Below, piece after piece: positions 13,803 through 25,300 of a stretch of 64,000 bases of DNA. The stretch's first letter is position 1. Each line of letters starts with the position of its first letter. Source of the DNA: Morinoia aosen (lineage: Eukaryota > Arthropoda > Malacostraca > Amphipoda > Talitridae); the NCBI GenBank assembly GCA_030386875.1, contig CM059571.1, positions 30,312,355-30,376,354 on the forward strand, in the 5' to 3' direction. Position numbers and translations under genes: made by a program. The notes below the pieces were generated by a model. It was not told the origin of the DNA, made no database searches, and worked only from the letters and a program-made list of their open reading frames with translations.

Positions 13803-13925
13803 ACACATACGTGCACACACACGTACACACACACGTAAACACACACCAGACGGACACGTACACACCCATACGTACACACACACACGTTCACACCCACACG
13901 TACGCACACACGTACACAAATATGT
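13803..13925. repeat. CA/GT-rich alternating purine-pyrimidine tract
   Basis: Interrupted ACACACACGTACAC repeats extend over more than 100 bp. The tract begins about 25 bp past the donor of the minus-strand exon ending at 13948, so it lies in that intron. The long Val/Cys-rich minus frame through it is an artefact of the repeat. Confidence 0.85.
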
Positions 13926-13947
13926 AGATGTACACATCGTTCATCAC

Positions 13948-15296
13948 CTGCCAGAAGGTCCTTCAATTCAAGAGTTGCTGCAGACTGTCCGGGGGGAAAG
14001 TCACGTATGGTTTCCATGTTTTGTTTTTCCGTTGGTGATGCTGAAATTGGATTGCCTTCTCTACCAGTCCCACCACAACGATGAATTGTCATATATATCA
14101 ATTCACCGAGGTGGTGGAACTCACAGTTGGGCTCTTTCCTTTATTGTTGGTTTCAAATTATCCGGCCAGACGTACTATCCGGTACCAGGCCAGACGTACT
14201 ATCCTGCTTCTAACGTCCTCAATGGAATTAGGAACTCACGTGAGAGCGAACATCCTATACCTCATAGCACAAATTTATTACAAATAAAATACACCCTCAC
14301 TCACTATACACTCGCTCTGTTATAAACACTGAACACTTTTCTTGAAACGTTTTAAATAATAGAGACACGACTAAGACACCTGTCACACACAACACCAAGG
14401 ATAAAACTGGCGCGAAAACGCGCGTGAGACGGCGTGACAGGTTCACCAACCCAACATGTCAGTGTAGTGTTGCCCTCTAACTCGAATGCAAAGAAAAAAA
14501 TCACTCAGACGAACTGCGAGATAGTATTATTCATAATAAACTGGCGTAAATTATTATATTGACATTTAAATTTCTAATAACATAAAAACGTTCCATAAAT
14601 TAAAATTTCAAGGTTTATTTACCAATTTCCTAGTTGGCAGCTCTGACTACCAATTAAGCTTCCCTCGGCAGCTTTGTAACTTTGGAACTGCCCCACGCAT
14701 CGAAGTCGACCGCAAGCCGACAGCGTAGCTTGACACCGGCCTTGTGGAAGAGCACGGTTCTTCCGCGCTTATAACGTCCAAATTAGATTAGCGGATGGCC
14801 GTCGAACGGGAAATTGTAGTCGAGAGCGGCCGACAAAGAAATATTCTGGCCTTCTGCAGCCATGTTTCACTATGTTCTGCTACCTGTCGCTCTAAAAACG
14901 GCATGAATTTTTAACTGGGATTAAATTAAACTGGATGATTTCCAAGCGCCAGCAACAGAATCAATTTCTCTGTATGATAACTCAAGCCTTACAACACACC
15001 CATTCATAAAACTCGCATGCCTCTACCAACGAATGTTTACGCTTCCTGTAAACAAGCATCATTTTTCATGAATCTCATCTCTTACCGTGAACAATGCCAG
15101 CCAAAGTTTGGGCAGCAACAGCTCGACCAGACAGCTGAAACTCCGTGTCAACACCGCCATGTGAGGTGGCGAATATCCTGCTGAGGAAGCTCATTCCCAA
15201 GCTCATCACGGCAAAGTATACGAACATTAAGGCGAACGTCAACGCTGGCCGAGACCATCTTTTGAGCATGTCGAATACTTTTCTCTGTTGCAGCAT
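13948..15296 (-). CDS. Unrecognised gene, two 5' exons with a membrane segment
   Basis: Exon A is 15296-15086 (ATG at 15296-15294; donor GTAAGA). Exon B is 14040-13948 (acceptor AATTTCAG; donor GTGATG). Exon A is 70 codons plus one base and exon B starts with two bases, so the join is in frame; exon B again ends in phase 1. The product begins MLQQRKVFDMLKRWSR and then has one strong hydrophobic stretch of about 23 residues (LTFALMFVYFAVMSLGMSFL), suggesting a signal anchor or first membrane helix. A polar region with VHASPTEKQNMETIRDF follows. I do not recognise the family. Later exons were not found between 13947 and 9250. An internal Met at codon 10 is an alternative start. Confidence 0.45.
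14162..14207. repeat. 22-bp tandem duplication (GGCCAGACGTACTATCC)
   Basis: The word CCAGACGTACTATCC occurs twice in direct tandem separated by GGTACCAGG. It lies in the intron between the two minus-strand exons ending at 13948 and 15086. Confidence 0.6.
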
Positions 15297-16026
15297 ATAA
15301 TTTACCCAACGGGGGTAGTAAATTTATGGTTATCAGCCAACACGATTCAATTTAACCTTGTTTCAAATTTTGATCATCAAAATAAAAGTCGTGTCAGCGA
15401 GGGAAAAGTTCTGATGCGGCGTGTCAATCGTTTCTGAAATACATTAGGTGGGATTTGAGCGTCCGTAGTGCAGAAAATTGTCACACTTTCCCCTAGGGAA
15501 GCGATCAATTTGAAAATGAAATAAAAAGTACCTTATTTATCACAGTGATATGCATATCAAAGGGAGTGAAGTAATAGCGAATATTACAGCTTTGCTTGAC
15601 ACAACTATCAATATAAAGAAATTATTGTGTATTGCGAGTTGTTATTCCACAAAGAGGAGTTTGTAGCATGGTTATTATGACTTTACCAATTTTTAATTGA
15701 CGCAAGAGCATAATTTGCAGAAACCAAATATAGATCAAATTTTTTAACGATGATTTGTATAGCTGTGCTAATTTCCCATAAATTATAACCTACACAAGCA
15801 ATCACTGGCGCTAAATTGCAGCTAATAAGGTAATTGGGGTGCTGGTAATGATTAGAAATTAGGGATGTATTCTACTGTTAGATAGTTTAAATGAATCTTA
15901 CTGTTCCTGACTAACCATATGTTAGAAATAATTTGTGAAGGCTTAGAATGAATTAGAGAGAAATTCTCAGTTTTTGCGAGGCATGAAATAACAATGGATA
16001 ACAGTTAATTCGGGCATGGCGGAAAA

Positions 16027-16182
16027 TTGAAGTTTAGCCGAGCAAGTTTGGGCTCTATAGTAATCCACGCCAGCATATTATATCGTTCAAACTCAGGAAA
16101 TATATGTTCACGACTTCTTGCAATATCAGTTGATTCGGGTTCTCACTTTATCGCTGAAGGAAATGAGTTACATAAGGTAGGA
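16027..16182 (+). CDS. Weak candidate exon, unrecognised
   Basis: An open frame starting MKFSRASLGSIVIHAS runs 52 codons to a possible donor (CATAAG|GTAGGA) in phase 0. The terminal exon candidate at 18310 begins in a compatible phase. There is no domain and no independent support. It is listed because it and the following exon could form a small gene in an otherwise empty stretch. Confidence 0.2.
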
Positions 16183-18309
16183 CTTTTTCACACGATCTTC
16201 CTTTTCATATTCATCCTGGATCATTTGTCGTCAAAAATAGTGTAATAATAAAATTTGGCACAATTCAACAAACCAAAGGAAAACACTCAAACTTGGACGC
16301 TATCACTGTATTAATATCTACGTGGACAACCGCCTTGATCTTTGCAGAGCATTTTTGCTCCAACTACGATACCCGCTATGTGCACATAAATCAAAGTACG
16401 TAATGATGATGTCCAATAACTACACATGTTTATCCTATATGCACCTATTCTCACCATATAAGTATTTTTTGCTCACTTACATACAATAAGACGAAACTTT
16501 TGATGGAAAACATGCCAAGTCGGATATTTACTCCTATTAGATTCTTTTGAAACTTGTCCCATTTTAATGACTAATTGTGTATCCTAATTGTTATTTTGTC
16601 AATTCTGAGATCAAGTCTGGAGATGTAAGAGGAATTAACTGAACTGTGTCACGTTTTCAAGAAATTAACTCCCTAACCGCTCAAAATGAAGCTCCAAGGC
16701 ATAAAAAGTCTTAAAGTTTGAGTAATGATGTGAACATATTTCGCTACGTGGCTGCAGATCACTTCAGGTGCAAGGTCTGCATGGAAAATGGGTAACTAAA
16801 ATTTGTGGGGGCCTATTGGTGATTAAGAGCTCAAGTTTCGAAAGTTGATGATTTTATGAGTATTTTGTGAAAACCCATTAAGTGAGATGAGCAAGGAAAG
16901 AGCTAGCAAAACTTTTCTCTGTCAGTTGCAGTCAAGTGGTTCAATTTTGCGCTCATAAGAATATTTCGAAGCTGGAATTTTGATTTAAAGCCGTGAGAGT
17001 TTGAAGTTTGAAGAATTTTCAGATTTTCAAAGTTCCTCTTATTCGCGATTGTGAATGGTATATTAAGATGAGTAAGATGAGTTAATACAGAGTTTGAATT
17101 TTTCAAAACATTATCTCGTTACATGGTTTTCAATATCTATTTAAATCTAGTTATAAATCATGATTTGAATGTTTTACACACACTCAAAAGTTGTTATTTA
17201 TGAAAACTATGTACCAAATTCTGTAGCGTACCTCACGTGCATCTTGTAGCAAGGGCATATGGGCTCTGAGTATTGTTATCTCTCATAATAAATTCAGCAA
17301 AGCTTTTCGGAAAACATTTTCAGATTTTCCTGGAGACATCACCGGGAAAATTACCAGACATTTCCTGGAGACATTACCAAGGCAAATAATTTAACACAAA
17401 TTGCACTTAAAATTTCGCAAAATGATATATCTACTACAAAAAACTGAAACACTTTTCGCGAAGGTGAGCGTTTTCACACGACTAAGGAGAGAACATTTGT
17501 TTCTTTTAGTCCGCGGAATATCCTCTTGGTGGTATCACCTTGATTTAAGTTAAACATAAAGTAGCTTTAAATGTCGCTAAGTCTGAGCGCCACTGATTAC
17601 TGAAATCATTGTGAATTTTCAAGGCTAAATGCAATTGAATTTCATGTTAATTTTATCTTTAGGCTAACATTCCAAAACAGCCGCAACTATCAAGTCGACG
17701 TGTGAACCCAACACCCACACACAGTTTGTCTGTCTATGAGCGTGGTGGAGACTTTATATTTTGGAAACTTTTCCTGGTATAGGAGTTAAGGCAGTTCTTT
17801 CCTCACCGTTCAGGTTCTTGACACTGAAAGGAGAGATAGAGGAAAAACGAAACCGGCTGGAATGAAAATGACAAGGAAGTAGCATGAATAAAATTTGGTG
17901 CAACTATAGCGTGAGGTCTACCGCCATATATCACCTACCCAGGTGCAGTTTAAGATGCACAAATTAAGTGCTTTTCGCTAAATTAAATGTATAGAAATAA
18001 TGTCCTGCAATTACCTAACCTCACGCAATACTACAAGCTAGAGGTAGATCTTAAGCTATAGTGAGGAGGATCTTACGCTATGGCAACACCGTACATTTAT
18101 GTAGAGAAGAAGTAGGTTGAGGCATCACATGACACCATATTTCATAAAAAGCTATTCTAGGGCATTGCCATATGTGTGAGAATTTACCACGAAACACATT
18201 ACTCATGACTTGGAAGAAGTAGTAAGAGTTCACCTCTTTTCCTGTTTTCAAAATACTATCAAGAATTGAAGCTTAGCCCACTAACTAGTTACCGTGTTTT
18301 TTTGTTTCA

Positions 18310-18432
18310 GCTCGAATCATACGTAGCGCGTGCTGAATATTTCTTTGCAACAACGCTAGCAAATCTCAGCCCTGAACACTACGAAGATGTTAAAAAGCCT
18401 GCACAATGGGTGCAGAGTAAAGCTGCGAGTGA
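18310..18432 (+). CDS. Candidate terminal exon, unrecognised
   Basis: A strong pyrimidine tract and acceptor (GTTTTTTTGTTTCAG) at 18295-18309 is followed by 40 open codons (LESYVARAEYFFATTLANL...) and a TGA at 18430-18432. The peptide has a normal, non-repetitive composition rich in Ala and Glu. An AATAAA lies at about 18680. I do not recognise it. The acceptor quality is the main support; the upstream exon is uncertain. Confidence 0.35.
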
Positions 18433-19079
18433 TGTAACATGAAATGAGTCATGTTTCACCTGATAATCCATTTGCTCCTTCCTGAGCCCCAGATACATTC
18501 GCAAGGAAGTACAGTGGGGGCAAAATAATGCAAAACGTGGATTAAATCGTCAGATTCTACATATCTAGACCACGTGCAATTACAAAAATTAGACTATATT
18601 TAAATAAGAGTAAAAAGTTAAAAATACATTTAAAACCGACAAATATTATTTATGGAAAAATATATGAGAACATGTATAATAAACAAATGTACAAACGTTT
18701 ACAATACACGACCTTTTTTCTCTATTATACATTAAAATTATTGTGGTATTCATCCAGAATACTCTAATACGTTTTGCTATTTAGCATTCGAACTTTCGTC
18801 AGCATTTAACTCTAAAAGTGTGTCATTGGTAAAACAGCTCTTGTTCTGAAAGGTCGAAAGCATGGTTGAGAATAAAGGCATCAGCTAAGACTTTCGCGAA
18901 CGTATTGAGGGGCTCCATAATGACTGCTTGGGAAATCGAGAGATATATGCATAACTACGTGTTTCTATTGACTCGGTTGGAACCATGATACGTAAGTGGA
19001 AATGCCAGAACACGACTCTCAGAAAGACACTCGAACTGGCCCCGCGGAAGATTAGCTGATTGAAAATTGGTGTGGAAAA

Positions 19080-19280
19080 TTAGTGTACACACTTAGACTA
19101 CACACAATTTAGTGTACGCATGATGTATACACACAATTTCATTTGCACAACACTCAATTCAGTGCACAAATAAATTAATTCAATTCAGTGTGCACACAGT
19201 AACATTCAATTTAATGTACACACAGTTACATTCAATTCAGTGTACACATAAATACATTCAATATAGTGCTCACTCATGTT
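19080..19280. repeat. Degenerate minisatellite of CAATTCAGTGTACACA units
   Basis: Six or seven copies of a roughly 30-bp unit containing TTCAATTCAGTGTACACA are spaced along this stretch with indels. The region between 18433 and 21000 otherwise holds no exon that I can support. Confidence 0.7.
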
Positions 19281-21009
19281 TTCGCACTAAAAAACGAGGA
19301 TTTTTATGACATATCATTGGGTAATTTTGATTTTTGAAATCTTTGAAATGTTTTCTTGAATTTTTTGTACTTGAAATGATCGAACGCATGTTATTAAATA
19401 TTTCCAGTTAAACGTCATGTAAGTTATTGACGAGCGTTACGCACATTGAGAGTATGCTGCACATTTCCACTCAAAAAGCTTTCAACTTTTCACTCAGATA
19501 TTTTGTTTGAGTTTGCTGTCAAGACCTGAAAAAGCCGATGCACAATAGTAACCAGCATAATAAAAATAAAGTGTACATATTTACCTCACCCACACACCTG
19601 TGGGGTGAACGGCCCACTGTACGATGACTATAGGGAATGAAGTTTCTGAGTAAGAAATATTCACAATTCAGTTTCGTCTAGAGTAGCGTGATTTAATTTT
19701 TCTCAAGAAATGATGAATTTCAGATTGTTCATTTTAGAATTTTTTAGTACTGTGAAGTTGAATGTCGTACACGTAGAATAGACTTAGAAATGAATTTGTT
19801 CCAACTCTACGATTCCACTGATTACCGAATCATTTTTGAACGATCAGCAATATGCTTATTCTTCGTAGGAATAACTAAACTGATGATAAGAATAAATGAG
19901 GGGTCAAATAAAAGCCAAAGAGTGGATCTGTTTATGAGTGAAATGTAAGATTAGAATAATGAAGGTACAAAAATTAATGCAATATTCTCCCACACTACAA
20001 CCGAGAAGAGGCTCATTATCCGTCGGGTGAAACGTTGATTGTTTTAAATGCTCTTCTAAGCACTCGCTCTGGTTATTTCACTGCAAAAAAATGTATAGAG
20101 AAAAAAGATATTAACACTGTAAGGTGCCTGATATGCTGTATGTATATATATTTATCAAAGAGTTCATGCGATTGCTTTCGTGTATAAAATATTTTTCAAG
20201 CCGTTTGTGTTTGGTTTCACTTCTGTGGATTTAAATTAGAAAAAAAACAGAGCTTATGTTCTATCTTCGTTATTCATTGTATATCTTTTAACTAATTTCA
20301 AATTGTTCAAATAAAGTTTTTTATCCATTATTGAATGTGATGACGGTTACTTAACTTGAGCTTTCAAGGGGAAAAACATTTCAAAATAAATAATGTATTT
20401 AACAACCAAGCGATATAGGGTTGATATTTTGAGTAGACCTGTTGACACAAATTTTGTATTCAATCATTGTGTGACGAGAAAAACATCAATATTAAATCCA
20501 AAGACGAAAGCTGTCAAGTTTGGAATTTACCATAAGTATAACTCTTGAAATAAGCGGTAACTCCAGGGCGACACCATCTTATTCCTGCTGATCTGCTTGA
20601 TCCCAAGCCCAAGTTAGTGATTGTTCGCATGTTGTCGAGTGTATTGCAATGAACTGCAATGCGGGCGGCTTAGCTATTTGGGTGCCGCAAACTAAGGCTC
20701 TTTGTCGTGGAATTGTTAATATCAAACGAAATTCTAAATTCATTTTCGCAGCAGCGATTACCGTTTGTTGGAATTGAACGATGCATTAAAAGGGAAAAAT
20801 TAATTAATTCTCACAAAAGAATCTGTGCCTAATGTAATTTAACGAAAATATAGAGTAAAATTCATGTTTTCAGTAGTAGAAATTAATTTTTATATTTCTG
20901 CCTTGCATTACTAGCGCGACCTAGCGTCTAATTTGTTTGTTTCGGTTGGTTGTGCCGAGAAAATGTTGAACACGTGTGTTCAATACGTACAAAGTTTTGG
21001 CGAACAGAA

Positions 21010-21203
21010 TTGCATCCAAATCAAAATTTAGGTCGGACGTCACAATACTAACAGCTTATCAGAATCTGCAGCTGAATCAAGGAGTTTCTGGGTTCAACGA
21101 ACGTACGAGTATAGTTAAAAGAGACGGAGACTAGTGCAAGAGAGGCAGTGTAGTGGCACCTGTTCAGACAGCAGTGCCTGAGTGTCCGAATTTAGTGAGG
21201 CAG
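21010..21203 (+). promoter_or_regulatory. Possible non-coding first exon / promoter zone of the secreted-protein gene
   Basis: A stretch of raised GC content ends in a good donor (GAGGCAG|GTAAAGT at 21203/21204) with no long open frame. It lies about 1.1 kb upstream of the first coding exon, which itself follows an acceptor (TTTTTCCAG at 22255-22263). The simplest reading is a 5' untranslated exon spliced to 22264. The start of transcription cannot be fixed by eye; a TTCAGAC initiator-like word lies near 21164. Confidence 0.3.
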
Positions 21204-22263
21204 GTAAAGTCTCTTATTCTGTCACGCTAGAAATCGTGATCTCTACAACTATTTCAAGTCGAGGCATATGAAACGTTGCTTTCTAGTTTAAATTTTGTAA
21301 CCTTAGTGAAGTTTTTTTGATTACTGATATTAGATTTCATAGTTTTTCTTATTGTAATCTGTTCCCTTCCCTTTCCATCAATTTAATTTTAAATTGTTGC
21401 ACTTACATGAACTTGACCCTTCCATCTTTTTTCAGAAACTGCCCGTCTTTAAAGCGCAAAGCCGGTGTTTCTAGAGCTGTCTTCTAGCACAATTTGTTTT
21501 CGTTCTCGTTGAACCCCCTCTATCGATCAAGATTTGCTGGTTTGCTGTTTTTTAAGGGTGAATCATAATGAAATATTTCCAGGGTGAATATATATTGAAA
21601 TTTGATGTACGTCATTTGAAAATTTGTTGGAAATGAGCGAAAGCTTGGAATATTCGAACTAAATGTTTTCAGAATTTTTTTTCATTTTTTATTCTTTCGT
21701 GTTTGGACTTCGATCTGTGTGGGCAAATTCAGGAATGCGCTGAAAATGGGATCTTTGTAACAATTGTAACATTTGGATGGAGATCACATTTCATCATTGT
21801 CAAAGAAAGATACAATCAAAAGGCCACTCTTTTATAGCTGTCTCCTCCTGATTATGTTCCGGACAGAACTATTAGTTCTGTAACTCGCCCTTCGATATGG
21901 TGAGCCCTCTCAAACTGGGTTTCTAGAATGAATTGTTTTTCTGATAAAAATTCTCAAATTTTGCATTTTGCCACAAAATTCGCTTTCTCCCTTTAGCGTT
22001 TTGTGTCTTTCATAAACGCCCACTTTAAGGTCAGGAAATCTTGAAGTTTTCCAATGTACAAAAAATAAAATACTAAGTTGCGAAAAATTGTCCTGTTATT
22101 ACTCTATGTATTACTCAAAAGGTAAATGAATTTTTTCTTCATGGTCAATATTTAATAAAAAAAATATATCTGAAAAATTATAGGGAAACAGTAGTTTGGC
22201 TGATCTGGCAATATTCTTGTTTACTTACCTCAGTTGTTTTCTAACCTTGTGTGATTTTTCCAG

Positions 22264-22376
22264 GATCGTTGCAGCTGAAAATTCTATTCACATTCATCGA
22301 GAAACACATATTTACGATTGTCAAAGCTATGAAGAACCTTCTGGTCTACACTTGGTGCCTCGCTGGGGTCATAGCG
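22264..22376 (+). other. Exon 1 (coding) with 5' UTR and signal peptide
   Basis: An acceptor at 22262-22263 precedes 65 nt of untranslated sequence, then ATG at 22329 opens 16 codons of signal peptide before the GTGAGT donor at 22377. The whole signal peptide in its own exon is common in secreted arthropod proteins. Confidence 0.65.
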
Positions 22377-25300
22377 GTGAGTTCTACTTTACTTTGTGGC
22401 AGTTGAAGTCTATTGATTAATTCAGCTTCACGAACGACACGAGCCTGTAAATGAACATCAGAATCCTGTTAAGTGCTGATGCTTGCAGAGGGAACAGAGT
22501 TTTTATTGATAACACAAAAGAACAGGCAGGGTGTTTAAAAGTTCTTTGAGCAAACTCTAGCGTAAGGTTGCTGAAGATTAAATTTGCAATATATCTTTAT
22601 GGAAAGGTATCCAAAAACTGAACCCTGTTCTCTCGACTGGAATTTTCGGAAAAGATGCATCTATTGTTCATAAACAAATCCATTGATGAACATATTGTCC
22701 ATAAACATACCCTCAATGAACTTATACGTGGAGCAAGGAAAAAAATATGCAAATAAAAATTCTAATTATTGACGCCAGCTTCGGCTACGTTGTTCATATC
22801 TTCACTCACCAGAATGAATCCCATTTTGAATCTAAAATTTCAAGTGCACACATTTAATACTATGAAATCATGAAGGGCTACCACTTATCTGTCAGTCTAC
22901 TGCTGCAATCTTGGACAAAAGTTACTCAATGGTTTTGATTCTATACGCAGTTTACATTGCTAATAACTGCGTGAACACCCGATGTAACATTATGCCTGGT
23001 CGAGAGAGATATTGTTTTCTGCCTTGAGCGTATTCACTTCTCTGGTGTTTCTGCTTAGATAGAGTTATACATATTTTGTAAAAATAAGTTGCATCTCATC
23101 TACTGACGTATAAATGCTTTGTCCAGTAAGGGCTGTCTCATATCAACATAATAGCTCAAATGGTACGAATATGACTGGAGTAAATCATTTCTTCCGAAAT
23201 TAAAAGCTAAACACTAAATTGGTAAGTCTTCTACTTCATGAATGCTACTCAAGTCATCAACTGTGGTACAGTTTCACCCATATCACCAAGTTCAAGAGGG
23301 CTTTATCAGTTCCTACAAATCGGAAAGAAAAAAACAGCTTATTTCCAATAAAGATGTAACAAAAAGCACATCATTGGTTTTTATGATATCTTAAAGCAAG
23401 GATTCTTAGTTGAAACACACACATGCGTATGGTAGTACCATTGCCACAAGTCGAAACAAATGATTGAGTTGATACATACACATGAGTATCGTAATACCCA
23501 TATAGTTGGGAGAAATGATTAAGGGCAATGTACTCTTATTGTTGCTTGATCTAGGTTTGAAAATGTATGTAACTACAATTATAAAAGAAGACTTAATTTC
23601 AGTGACAATGCATTGTCGAAAACACTCGTTTTAGCGCACACTTACATCACAATTTGAGCTCAGGGACTTGCGGTATAAGGAATTATTTTTGAAAGTAAAA
23701 TGGGTGGATTAAAACAATTCCGCGTCTAAGACTACGAGGTTGGCATTCAGAACCATATTTTCCCTCCTACATATCAACTTGTATGCCAATCAATTCGCTC
23801 GGAGAAAATGTTTTTCAACACATCAAAAATTTATGGTGTTTCCGTGCTAATAACAGTCGCGCAAACGAGTCTACCTGAGTCATAAATGTGAAAAGGATGG
23901 TTCTACATCGGCAACTAAGACATGTACAACACAATCAGAGTAATACGTGAAATTAACCACCAAGATAAGGCCGTCATAATACACTCACGAGCTTAACAAA
24001 GGGTAAATTGCACCGCACAAGGCTAATAAGTTCAAGAAGGCACATTAATGTCGTATAAGGTTAACATATTACATGAAATTACATCATTTTTTGAAATATC
24101 TTGACGCAAATGTCCTTAATTGAGAAGCATACAATGATGCCATTGCAGTCCAGTTGAATGCTTGTACAAAGGTAGAGAAAAAAAAATTTATATAGTTCCC
24201 ATACCTAGTTAGTTGAAGTTCAATAGTTTTGTTAATTCATGGGCGCAATAAACATAAAGGTAATGAGCGTTGTGAGCTGAAAACATTTATGACAGCTTAC
24301 ACGTACATTGACGCGTAAGCTTTGGCTTTATTGACATCAGGAAATAATATTAAAGTGTTCGTTTCGGCAGATATTCAAAAATATCTTTTCGAGCGAGCAT
24401 GAACAAATGAAATGAAAGTGAGCTAACTGCCTGAATGACCATGCTTGAACTCACGCAACAAATTTATAAGACATCTCATTTAAATGCGTGACAATAATAA
24501 TGGGATGGAGTAGACAAAACTTTGTATGTATAGGAAAAATACAAGTCGCTTGATTAGAAATTTTACAGAAGCTGTATAGTGTAAATGTCAGAATGAATTT
24601 ACATATATATTCATATTTGGGAAAGAGTCCTTTATTTGAACATGTTAGATTGAAACTTCGATACAACCATTGCATCCTCGCAATCATTATGTGTAGATAG
24701 CAACATGGACAGCGTGACCCATGTTAATGTCGACAAAATTTCAAAATAAATAGGAGTAGACAAGGATTAGTCGATAGATTTATGGAAGCCAATGCTGTGT
24801 TCTAACAAGACCGGAATCGCAATAGCCTATGAAACAACAATTTTGTCTTTGTCTCGAGGCAGACTAAAGAACAGACAAACCTAGTTTTTACTTTTTTGCA
24901 CTGAAGAACTGTAAGAGTTTTGAAGGGATTTTTCTAACCGCATCACTGAGTTCTCACACACCAACTGGTGCCAAGGTCAAAGAAATGGAAGGGAATGATT
25001 TTTAAATGTTTTTTGCTATCTAGTCATTACACAGACTTTCTATTCCGATGTGGAATGTATTTTTTCCATGATTTCTATGTTCCCTGAGATAATAAAACCT
25101 CGCAGTTCAAAATGAAATAGTTAAAATGTGACAATGAACGCCCGGACTCACCGTAATAACATGTGTTTTCGGTGAGTGTTCGTATTGAAGAAAAAACGTT
25201 AGTCGGAATCGCTTCTCGTTGTCTCGTGAGGGATGGGAGGAGATTTCTTTAAATGGATATAGATATCTTAACGGAGACTCAAAAAGATGAATCCAGGCTC

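Noticed and set aside
13643-14101. 152-residue minus frame rich in Val and Cys
   Set aside because: It runs from a real exon through its donor into the CA/GT repeat; only 14040-13948 has splice-site support.
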